Assembly (NCBI GenBank): GCA_030603565.1
Contig: JAUVXM010000023.1
Location: 1 to 34,313 of the forward strand
Source of the DNA: Candidatus Aminicenantota bacterium
GTDB lineage: Bacteria > Acidobacteriota > Aminicenantia > Aminicenantales > Aminicenantaceae
Direction: 5' to 3'
Length of the DNA stretch: 34,313 bases
Below, in pieces: positions 7,787 through 14,513 of the stretch. The notes beneath the pieces were generated by a model. The model was not told the origin of the DNA. It made no database searches and saw nothing but the letters and a program-made list of their open reading frames with translations. The translations under genes were made by a program, and so were the position numbers. Position 1 is the stretch's first letter. Every line of letters begins with the position of its first letter.

Positions 7787-8989
7787 ATGCTACATACAAA
7801 AATTATCTCGGAATTATGTCTGGAAACAGATTCAAAAATAGTGCTTTTAGTCTTAGACGGCCTGGGAGGCCTGCCTGTAAACGGAAAAACAGCTCTGGAG
7901 ACGGCTGCTGCTCCCAATCTCGATAAGCTGGCCGCCCAAGGGGCATGCGGCTTAACAGACCCTATATTCCGGGGAATAACTCCTGGGAGCGGACCCGCCC
8001 ATCTCTCACTTTTCGGATATGACCCGGTCCGGTATCAGCTGGGGAGAGGTATTCTGGAAGCCCTGGGAGTCGATGTAGAAGTTGGAGAAAGCGATCTGGT
8101 TGCAAGGGGAAATTTTGCTACCATGAAAAACGGCCTCATTATCGACCGCAGAGCCGGGCGTATCCCAACCAGCGAAAATGAACGACTATGCCTCACTCTC
8201 AATGAAAATATCCGGCCCATTGAAGGAACCAAAATCTCCTTCTATCCAGGCAAGGAGCACCGCTTTGTGGTTAAATTCAGCAAAGACGGACTCTCAGACG
8301 CCCTCTCAGATGCAGACCCACAAAAGGAAAACAAGCCGAGAACCTACACATCACCACTTTCTCCAGAAGCAAATAACACGGCAAAACTCGTGAATACTTT
8401 CCTCGATGAAGCCACTAATATCTTAAAGGGCAATCCAAAAACCAACACTGTTCTTTTGCGGGGATTTGCAAAGTATCCTGACCTTCCGGCCATGGATACT
8501 CTGTACAAATTGAAACCGGCAGCTATAGCTAATTACCCTATGTACAGGGGCCTGGCTAAACTCGTGGGCATGAATGTCCTGAATGTCGGAGCAGAAATTG
8601 AGGACCTTTTCAATACCCTGGAAGAATATTATAATAATTTCAATTTTTTCTATGTTCACGTAAAAAAGACCGATTCTTCCGGAGAAGACGGTAATTATGA
8701 AGCAAAAAAAGCAGCCATTGAAAAAACCGACTCCCTGATTCCCCGTATTCTGGCTCTAAAGCCTGAAGCCCTGGTTGTTACCTCTGACCATTCCACTCCC
8801 TGTCTTATGAAATCACATTCCTGGCACCCAAATCCTTTTCTCATCTGGGGACAGACCGCTCAGCCGGATACAGTCACCAGTTTTACAGAAAAAGACTGCA
8901 GCCGCGGATACCTGGGCCGTTTCCCCGCTGTAGAGGCCATGCCGCTAATGCTGGCCCATGCCGGAAAACTAAAAAAATACGGGGCCTGA
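7787..8989 (+). CDS. apgM: 2,3-bisphosphoglycerate-independent phosphoglycerate mutase, archaeal type
   Basis: Interconverts 3- and 2-phosphoglycerate in glycolysis and gluconeogenesis. It belongs to the alkaline-phosphatase-like superfamily, in the shorter ApgM branch of about 400 residues. Visible metal-site motifs are VLDGLGG (D24), GSGPAHLSLFGYDP (67-80, with S68 or S74 as the phosphorylated Ser), HVKKTDSSGEDGN (H291, D296, D301), SDHSTP (333-338) and HSWHPNP (344-350). The chosen ATG leaves a usual-length N-terminus before the first strand, and there is no Shine-Dalgarno sequence. It stands alone, divergent from guaA and followed by an amidase gene with its own promoter. The known relative is the phosphonopyruvate decarboxylase-like/ApgM group; ApgM is the best fit. 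Confidence 0.9.
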   Translation: MLHTKIISELCLETDSKIVLLVLDGLGGLPVNGKTALETAAAPNLDKLAAQGACGLTDPIFRGITPGSGPAHLSLFGYDPVRYQLGRGILEALGVDVEVGESDLVARGNFATMKNGLIIDRRAGRIPTSENERLCLTLNENIRPIEGTKISFYPGKEHRFVVKFSKDGLSDALSDADPQKENKPRTYTSPLSPEANNTAKLVNTFLDEATNILKGNPKTNTVLLRGFAKYPDLPAMDTLYKLKPAAIANYPMYRGLAKLVGMNVLNVGAEIEDLFNTLEEYYNNFNFFYVHVKKTDSSGEDGNYEAKKAAIEKTDSLIPRILALKPEALVVTSDHSTPCLMKSHSWHPNPFLIWGQTAQPDTVTSFTEKDCSRGYLGRFPAVEAMPLMLAHAGKLKKYGA

Positions 8990-9001
8990 AGGGCAGCCTT
9001 A

Positions 9002-9030
9002 TTGACAGTAATCTACTATTTTTATAGAAT
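9002..9030 (+). promoter_or_regulatory. Strong sigma-70-like promoter before the amidase gene
   Basis: A perfect TTGACA (9002-9007), a 17-bp spacer and TAGAAT (9025-9030, five of six consensus bases) lie between apgM and the amidase. The leader would be only about 10 nt and has no obvious Shine-Dalgarno sequence. Confidence 0.65.
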
Positions 9031-9047
9031 TCCTTGTTGCTTCTAAA

Positions 9048-10223
9048 ATGAATAACAAGAGTTTATATGTCTTCCTGTTGAACATTCTTATCCTCTTTCC
9101 CTGCCTCAGCCAAGGCCAGAGTGACTCTCAAGTCGAGATCTACGACCTCCGTTCCCACACCCACGCCTCATTTACCCGGATCGTTGTCGACGTTGGAAAG
9201 CTAAGAGAATACAATTTTAATCAACTTCCTTCACCCGACCGCCTCTACCTGGATATTTACCAGGCAAAATTAAATCCTATCCTGCACGGTAATGCTGAAA
9301 CAGTGGACAACCGCTATGTCAATAAAATCAGGATCGCTCAAAAAAACCAAACCACTGTAAGAGTCGTAATCGACCTTGACTTTAGTAAGATCAAACGCTA
9401 CCGTGTCTGGCACCTGTTTGACCCTTTCCGGATTGTTATAGACATCTACCCAAAAACGCCTGTCTCAACCTCTTCTTCAGAAAAAGTTTCTCAACCTGCA
9501 AAACCCACAAAATCCGGCTACAGCATGGCCCGTCAGCTGGGCTTGGGAATCAGAAGAATAGTCATCGATTCGGGACATGGCGGCCGTGATCCTGGCTGTA
9601 TCGGCAGAAAAGGGACCTTAGAGAAAGAGATCGTGCTGGATATATCAACCCGGCTCAAAAAAATTTTGACCACAAAAACCGAACTTGAAGTGACTATGAC
9701 CCGTGAGTCGGATATCTATATCCCGGTTGAAAACCGGCCGGTCATAGCCAATCAGAAACAAGGAGATATTTTTATTTCCATCCATGCTAATTCCAATCCC
9801 CAGAAAAATTACTCCGGAGTACGGACTTATTTCTTAAACTTCAGCACCGACTCTTCGGTAATGGCTACTGCCGCCCGGGAAAACGCCACTTCTACAAAAA
9901 ATATAAGCAAAATGAAAGACATCATCCAGAAGATCACACGTAACAGTAAAATACAAGAATCAAAGGAACTATCACAAAAAATTCAGAACAACCTGATGGC
10001 CTCTCTTAATAAATCATATACCGGCGTTAAAGACCTGGGAGTAAAGGGCGGACCCTTCTGGGTGCTTATCGGGGGGGAAATGCCCTCGATCCTGGTTGAG
10101 GTCTCCCACCTAAGCAACCAAAAAGAAGAGGCTAGACTAAGGACTTCTCAATACCGCCAGAAAATAGCTCAAGGTATTTTTAACGGAATTACAGAATATA
10201 TTAGCTCTTTAGGAAAAGGATAA
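9048..10223 (+). CDS. N-acetylmuramoyl-L-alanine amidase, AMIN + Amidase_3 (AmiC-like)
   Basis: Periplasmic zinc amidase that cuts the amide bond between MurNAc and the stem peptide during cell separation or remodelling. The 391 residues hold a signal peptide (about 1-24), an AMIN targeting domain (about 28-135), a Ser/Thr/Lys-rich linker (about 138-160) and the Amidase_3 domain (about 170-388). Zinc ligands are H177 in DSGHGGRDPG, E192 in LEKEI and H246 in SIHANSNP; catalytic E350 lies in ILVEVSHLSN. This architecture is that of AmiB/AmiC in diderm bacteria. An alpha-helical insert (about 280-320), rich in Lys/Gln, sits where the autoinhibitory helix of AmiB/C-type amidases lies, suggesting activation by an EnvC/NlpD-like partner (inference). 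A gene for a Tat-exported protein follows 4 bp after the stop. Confidence 0.92.
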   Translation: MNNKSLYVFLLNILILFPCLSQGQSDSQVEIYDLRSHTHASFTRIVVDVGKLREYNFNQLPSPDRLYLDIYQAKLNPILHGNAETVDNRYVNKIRIAQKNQTTVRVVIDLDFSKIKRYRVWHLFDPFRIVIDIYPKTPVSTSSSEKVSQPAKPTKSGYSMARQLGLGIRRIVIDSGHGGRDPGCIGRKGTLEKEIVLDISTRLKKILTTKTELEVTMTRESDIYIPVENRPVIANQKQGDIFISIHANSNPQKNYSGVRTYFLNFSTDSSVMATAARENATSTKNISKMKDIIQKITRNSKIQESKELSQKIQNNLMASLNKSYTGVKDLGVKGGPFWVLIGGEMPSILVEVSHLSNQKEEARLRTSQYRQKIAQGIFNGITEYISSLGKG

Positions 10224-10227
10224 CATA

Positions 10228-11115
10228 ATGAAAAGAAGAAATTTCTTAAAAAATATTGCTGTCGGGAGCTTGGCTCTCAATATCAAACCAAACATTTTTG
10301 CTCAGATACCAAGCCGACCGGATCTGGCTGTAGTCACGGGCGAGTCTCCTTCTCTGATCACAAAAGAAGCAATCTCTGCTCTGGGAGGAATAAAGCGGTT
10401 CATCTCGAAAGGAGACAAGGTTTTGGTAAAACCTAATATCGGGTGGGATAGAAAGCCGGAGCAGGCGGCCTGCACTAACCCGGAAGTGGTGAAAACTGTT
10501 GTAGAGCTTTGCCTGGAAGCCGGAGCCAAAGAAGTAAAAGTCATGGACAATCCCTGTAATCCAGCCCGCAGAACATATGTCCGCTCAGGGATAGCAAAAG
10601 CAGCTAAAGACGCAGGCGCTAAAGTCCCCTTTCCCAATGAGCATAAATTAGAAAAAATCCCTCTTAATGGTGAAAAACTGAAAGAATGGGAAGTCTACCG
10701 TGATTTTATCGAAACGGATAAGTTAATAAACATGCCTATAGCCAAGCACCACAGTTTATCACGCTTGACTTTAGGGATGAAGAATTGGCTTGGCGCCCTA
10801 GGAGGGAACCGCAACGCCCTTCACCAGGGACTCGATTACGCCATGGTCGACTTGGCTGCCTTTTTCAAGCCGGCCCTTACGGTTCTGGACGCATACCGTA
10901 TCCTCCATCGAAACGGCCCCCAGGGAGGACGGCTCTCAGACACTAAACTCTTTAAAACCGTCGTGGCTGGAGTAGATTATGTGGCAGTAGATGCTATGGG
11001 TACCACATTTTTCGGTATCAAACCTGAAGAAATGCGCTTTCTGCAGCTTGCCAGTGAACGGGGACTAGGAATAATGAACCTGGAGAAAATAAAGATTGAA
11101 AAAAGAACGCTCTAA
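10228..11115 (+). CDS. Tat-exported DUF362 protein
   Basis: A 295-residue protein with a twin-arginine signal (KRRNFLK at residues 2-8, then a short hydrophobic stretch to about 25). The DUF362 domain follows, with KPNIGWDRKPEQAACTNP and a VKVMDNPCNP segment. DUF362 proteins have no established reaction; many carry or sit next to 4Fe-4S ferredoxin domains. This one has only two cysteines in its core and no CxxCxxC cluster of its own, and the downstream gene supplies the iron-sulfur clusters. The start has an upstream AGGA sequence. The 3' end overlaps the next gene by 20 bp, indicating a co-translated unit. A Tat signal implies folding, perhaps with a cofactor, before export. The family call is firm; the function is unknown. 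Confidence 0.85.
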   Translation: MKRRNFLKNIAVGSLALNIKPNIFAQIPSRPDLAVVTGESPSLITKEAISALGGIKRFISKGDKVLVKPNIGWDRKPEQAACTNPEVVKTVVELCLEAGAKEVKVMDNPCNPARRTYVRSGIAKAAKDAGAKVPFPNEHKLEKIPLNGEKLKEWEVYRDFIETDKLINMPIAKHHSLSRLTLGMKNWLGALGGNRNALHQGLDYAMVDLAAFFKPALTVLDAYRILHRNGPQGGRLSDTKLFKTVVAGVDYVAVDAMGTTFFGIKPEEMRFLQLASERGLGIMNLEKIKIEKRTL

Positions 11116-12688
11116 AAAATACCGGCTGATTCAGATCCTGCGGATAATCAGCCAACTGCTCTTTTTCAGCCTCTTCTTTTATCTCTTGCTGGGTACCCGT
11201 TTCCCGGGAGGAGATTATATCGGCAGAGTAGAGATTTTTTTTCATTTTGACCCCCTGCTCGCCCTAACTACTTCAATTGCTTCCCGCGTTTTTTTTGCCT
11301 CTTTCATTTTAGCTGCGATTACCCTGGTTTTAACCTTTATAGCCGGTCGTTTTTTCTGCGGCTGGATCTGCCCTCTGGGCTCTATCCATCAATTTTTTTC
11401 CTTTCTTTTTAAAAAAGCCAAGTTGCTTAAAACAAAAATCCATGAAGACAACCATACTGCTTGGAAATACTACTTACTGGCTGTTATTCTTGCCGGGAGT
11501 TTGTTTTCCTTAAACCTGGTAGGCTGGCTGGACCCCTTTTCCCTGCTCTATCGTTCATTTACCGTAAGTTTTATGCCGGGTGTAAGCCACCTCATATCAA
11601 ACCTGATCGAAGTGTTTTACCAAGTAAAGTTATCCTCCCTTGGGGACAGCCTGGTTCAATTCTTTGAGACCCTGGACATCAATGCCACTTTTATCCAGGG
11701 ATTTATTATTGGGGTGATTTTTATAGGCTTGGTCTTTTTAAACATATTCCGGGAAAGATTCTGGTGCCGCTATCTGTGCCCTCTTGGTGCATTCCTGGGA
11801 TTGGCAGCAAGATGGAACATCTTAAAGCTAAAAGTGGATCCGGACAAATGCATAAACTGCGGTCTCTGCTCACGCCTATGCCAGACCCAGGCCAATCCCT
11901 ATCCCAACGAAAACTGGAAAAGCTCCGAATGCGACTACTGTTTCACCTGCAGTGCCATCTGTCCTACCAATGCTATTAGTTTCCCCATAAAATCCACTCC
12001 AGAAAAAATCAAATCCATCGACTTATCCCGCCGCAAGATAATCCTAGCCTCCCTGACCGGAATTTTTGCTGTGCCGCTCTTCCGGCTGTCGCCCGCATCC
12101 TATCGGGCATCAGAGAAATTAATCCGACCCCCAGGCTCCCTCCCGGAAAAAAAGTTTCTGCAAAAATGTGTCAAATGCGGTGAATGTATGAAAGTCTGCC
12201 CCACTAATGCCCTTCAACCAGCCCTAAAGGAAGCCGGCCCGGAAGGGATCTGGACACCTATGCTGGTCCCGGAAATAGGATACTGCGAATATTACTGTTC
12301 CCTTTGTACTCAGGTTTGCCCAACCGGAGCCATACAAGAACTGAGCATCGAGGAAAAAAACGAGCTTAAAATAGGAACTGCCTGGATAAATAAAAACAGA
12401 TGCATTCCCTGGAAATTCGGAGATCCATGTATCGTTTGCGAAGAGCACTGCCCGGTTTCTCCCAAGGCCATTCAGTTGATGAAAGTCGAAGTCACCCAGC
12501 TGGATGGAACAGTAAAAACCCCCTTAGCCCCTGTTATTGATATTAAAGCCTGCACCGGCTGTGGAATTTGCGAGAACAAATGTCCGGTTATGGACAAGCC
12601 TGCTATTTATGTGACCAGTGTGGGAGAAAGCCGTTCAGAGCAGAACCAGCTGCTGCTGGATACGATTTCTGAAAAAAATATATACTAA
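11096..12688 (+). CDS. NapH/NapG-like membrane polyferredoxin fusion
   Basis: Integral membrane electron-transfer protein of 530 residues. Part 1 (about 1-300) is NapH-like: transmembrane segments near 15-33, 65-85, 125-145 and 198-216, the paired motifs FFCGWICPLG (87-95) and FWCRYLCPLG (222-231), then two 4Fe-4S motifs, CINCGLCSRLC (252-262) and CDYCFTCSAIC (279-289). Part 2 begins with SRRKIILASLTG (311-322), an internal twin-arginine/hydrophobic segment exactly like the Tat signal that begins NapG. It continues with further ferredoxin motifs: CVKCGECMKVC (358-368), CEYYCSLCTQVC (397-408), CIVCEEHC (445-452) and CTGCGICENKC (486-496). The protein therefore looks like a NapH-NapG fusion. 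The TTG start overlaps the upstream DUF362 gene. No nitrate reductase genes are nearby, so the electron acceptor is unknown. Confidence 0.85.
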   Translation: MKKERSKKYRLIQILRIISQLLFFSLFFYLLLGTRFPGGDYIGRVEIFFHFDPLLALTTSIASRVFFASFILAAITLVLTFIAGRFFCGWICPLGSIHQFFSFLFKKAKLLKTKIHEDNHTAWKYYLLAVILAGSLFSLNLVGWLDPFSLLYRSFTVSFMPGVSHLISNLIEVFYQVKLSSLGDSLVQFFETLDINATFIQGFIIGVIFIGLVFLNIFRERFWCRYLCPLGAFLGLAARWNILKLKVDPDKCINCGLCSRLCQTQANPYPNENWKSSECDYCFTCSAICPTNAISFPIKSTPEKIKSIDLSRRKIILASLTGIFAVPLFRLSPASYRASEKLIRPPGSLPEKKFLQKCVKCGECMKVCPTNALQPALKEAGPEGIWTPMLVPEIGYCEYYCSLCTQVCPTGAIQELSIEEKNELKIGTAWINKNRCIPWKFGDPCIVCEEHCPVSPKAIQLMKVEVTQLDGTVKTPLAPVIDIKACTGCGICENKCPVMDKPAIYVTSVGESRSEQNQLLLDTISEKNIY

Positions 12689-12700
12689 AAGGAACCAAAA

Positions 12701-13141
12701 ATGAGTGAAAAACAAGCATCTCCCCAAATAGTAGTCGATCCGGCCCATCAAATTACCGGTCCTTTTGTCGGCTTACTTATAACAGGAATTCTAGGAGCAA
12801 TATTTTCCATAGTAACTCTGATCGCCTTCAGCATCGGCACAGGTTTAAGTTCTATAGCCGGAGCATATTCAGACTGGGCAGAAGAAATCCCCTGGGGTAT
12901 TGAAAAGTTTTACGAAGGAGCATTTGCTTTTGGATTTTCCATCGTCGACATCTTTATAGCAGCGTTGATCATCTACGCTGCCTTAAAAATGAAAGATCTC
13001 AAACACTGGGGCCTGGCAGTGGCCGCCAGTATCCTGGCCATGATTCCCTGCATCAGCCCCTGCTGCATTATTGGCCTGCCTATCGGAATCTGGTGCCTGG
13101 TTGTCCTGATGAAGCCTGAGGTCAAAGAGGCCTTTGATTGA
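12701..13141 (+). CDS. Small membrane protein of unknown function
   Basis: 146 residues with about three or four hydrophobic segments (roughly 22-48, 67-92 and 103-135). A 20-residue polar N-terminus comes first. The C-terminus reads IGLPIGIWCLVVLMKPEVKE, a GxPxGIWxLxVLxxPEVKxAF pattern that I recall at the end of many small membrane proteins of Acidobacteria and Planctomycetes; those are uncharacterised. CxSPCC lies in the last membrane segment. AAAAGGA precedes the ATG. It starts 12 bp after the polyferredoxin and overlaps the next gene by 4 bp, so it belongs to the same operon, perhaps as an accessory subunit. Confidence 0.65.
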   Translation: MSEKQASPQIVVDPAHQITGPFVGLLITGILGAIFSIVTLIAFSIGTGLSSIAGAYSDWAEEIPWGIEKFYEGAFAFGFSIVDIFIAALIIYAALKMKDLKHWGLAVAASILAMIPCISPCCIIGLPIGIWCLVVLMKPEVKEAFD

Positions 13142-13569
13142 AGGCTGACTTAGCCCCGCATCTTGTTATTCTGATTATCTGCAGCGGCATCATTGCCGCC
13201 GCCTTAATAATTACTCCGACAAAGACAGATATCTCATATCTTAAAATAGGCAGTATCCCCCTCCCGGATATATGTATATTCCATAATCTAACCGGATTGC
13301 CCTGTCCCGGATGCGGCCTCTCCCGGTCGATCGTTGCAGCTGCTCATGGAGAAATAATCAATAGTTTTTCTCACCACCGTCTGGGGCTATTAACCTTAGT
13401 TTATATCCTGCTGCAATTTGTTTTCCGCCTGGGATGGATCCTTTTTCCTAAATATGAACTCCGATTCAGCCGTACAGGAAAATATATCGACCGGGGTATA
13501 ATCGGATTGGCAGTCCTCTTTGGGCTTAACTGGATACTCACACTTAGTAAAATAGCACTAAGTACGTAG
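13138..13569 (+). CDS. DUF2752 membrane protein
   Basis: 143 residues. The diagnostic DUF2752 motif is TGLPCPGCGLSRS (about 52-64), with a CxxC pair between hydrophobic segments. Three membrane segments are visible at about 8-23, 82-102 and 120-138. The family has no known biochemical function; its CPGCG motif invites metal or disulfide roles, but this is unproven. The start is TTG within TTGA, overlapping the preceding stop by 4 bp, a typical translational coupling arrangement. A 260-bp repeat element begins 27 bp after the stop. Confidence 0.8.
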   Translation: MKADLAPHLVILIICSGIIAAALIITPTKTDISYLKIGSIPLPDICIFHNLTGLPCPGCGLSRSIVAAAHGEIINSFSHHRLGLLTLVYILLQFVFRLGWILFPKYELRFSRTGKYIDRGIIGLAVLFGLNWILTLSKIALST

Positions 13570-13595
13570 TTTGAAGCCTTCGCTTTAAATAACAA

Positions 13596-13855
13596 TTAAC
13601 CTGGATTATTCAAGAGTCAAGCTTGCCGTAGATACGAGGCACAGGGTATGAAGCTGTAGATTCTACTGCGAATACCCCGTAACGAAGTAGGTGCGGTAAG
13701 ATCGGCTCACCTGGAGGGTAAAAAAATGGCGATTAAAATTAAAAATAAAAACAAGAAAAAAGATTCAATAATTATTCTTAAAAAAAGTCTTGTATATCGC
13801 TGAAAAGAAATCAATAATAAAAACATCGCCATTTTTTTTGAATATTTCAGGTTAA
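13596..13855 (-). repeat. Complete modular TIR element (copy E2, reverse orientation)
   Basis: The most complete copy of the intergenic family, 260 bp, with TTAACCTG...CAGGTTAA ends. The plus-strand left part (13596-13719) is the reverse complement of most of 23012-23134 at roughly 80% identity by eye. The right part is a long hairpin module: AAAAAAATGGCGAT at 13720-13733 and its exact complement at 13825-13838, enclosing about 90 A-rich bases. The same hairpin module occurs at 34189-34306 in the opposite orientation. Inside the left part, 13641-13649 pairs with 13672-13680, and 13656-13660 with 13662-13666. There is no plausible gene in this 358-bp gap. Confidence 0.85.
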
Positions 13856-13867
13856 ATAGGTTATAAT
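13838..13867 (+). promoter_or_regulatory. Probable promoter of the DUF212 gene, -35 within repeat end
   Basis: A perfect TATAAT lies at 13862-13867, and TTGAAT at 13838-13843 is 18 bp upstream. The -35-like box is part of the inverted-repeat end of the element at 13596-13855. Confidence 0.5.
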
Positions 13868-13927
13868 AGGGAACTTCCGTGCTAATTGACTTAGATGAAG
13901 TAGCACAATGGAGTAATGGAGTAGAAG

Positions 13928-14344
13928 ATGACAGAATTTACCCTGAGTATATTTATTAGCTGGGCTTTGGTAAACATCCTAAAACCTATAATCACTTTGG
14001 TTAAAAAAGGCCAATTAACCAAAAGCACTTTTATTACAAGCGGGGGCATGCCGTCCGCCCATACTTCCCTGGTTGTTTCTCTGTCCTCTGCTTTGTTTCT
14101 TGAAACAGGCTTTTCCCTTCTATTCTACATAGGGCTTATTTTATCACTAATTGTTATCTATGATGCCCTGCATGTCCGGTCAGTTGTCGAGGAGCATTCA
14201 AAAGTCCTGAATAGACTTTTAAAAGAGAGAGGAGAAGACCCGGAGCTGGAAGAACGCGTAGGCCATACACCGGCAGATGTGCTTGTCAGTATGGTAATCA
14301 GTATAATTATTCCGGTAGTAATATATACAGTCCTGAGAAGATAG
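13928..14344 (+). CDS. Divergent PAP2-family membrane protein (DUF212)
   Basis: 138 residues with four hydrophobic segments. The family signature is intact: GGMPSAHTSL (about 39-48) after the first membrane helix, VRSVVEEHSKVLNRLL in the middle, and ERVGHTPADVLVS (about 108-120) before the last helix. These His/Ser/Arg-containing motifs resemble those of acid phosphatase/PAP2 enzymes, and the family (COG1963, YuiD-like) is presumed to be a membrane phosphatase; its substrate is unknown. A GGAG sequence lies upstream of the ATG. It is a single gene behind a promoter at the edge of a repeat element. Confidence 0.88.
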   Translation: MTEFTLSIFISWALVNILKPIITLVKKGQLTKSTFITSGGMPSAHTSLVVSLSSALFLETGFSLLFYIGLILSLIVIYDALHVRSVVEEHSKVLNRLLKERGEDPELEERVGHTPADVLVSMVISIIIPVVIYTVLRR

Positions 14345-14513
14345 CTGATCTTAAGTTAAGGTTCATCGCGGTTATCCATACTTTTGGTTCATCACGATAA
14401 TCAGTCCTTTTTAATAAATTCATCTTCCTCTCTGCTCCCATTTCCCCCATTTCGTCCAAATTGGATTTGAATTTTTTTTTGTGCTATATTAAAAATTTAC
14501 AAGGAGGTGCGAT
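14345..14513 (+). promoter_or_regulatory. Intergenic region with candidate promoter and strong RBS
   Basis: Two copies of GGTTCATC(G/A)CG lie at 14360-14370 and 14386-14396, and a third follows the last gene at 34149-34159. A weak promoter candidate is TTGGAT (14461-14466) with TATATT (14485-14490), 18-bp spacer. AAGGAGGT is an excellent ribosome-binding site just before the ATG at 14514. No gene is visible here. Confidence 0.35.

Noticed and set aside
11096-12688. Periplasmic nitrate reductase (nap) operon
   Set aside because: Only NapH/NapG-like features are present; no napA, napB or napD gene is found nearby.
13727-13803. Short lysine-rich open frame starting MAIKIKN inside E2, with a 40-codon counterpart on the minus strand in E6
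   Set aside because: The start is the inverted-repeat sequence itself, the two copies stop at different places, and composition is just A-rich; it is more likely non-coding.
13720-13838. Rho-independent terminator from the A-run/T-run hairpin of E2 (and E6)
   Set aside because: The loop is about 90 bases, too long for a normal terminator; a role in termination is possible but unsupported.
13596-13855. CRISPR array from repeated blocks between genes
   Set aside because: Repeats are not regularly spaced, are few and long, occur in both orientations, and no cas genes are present.
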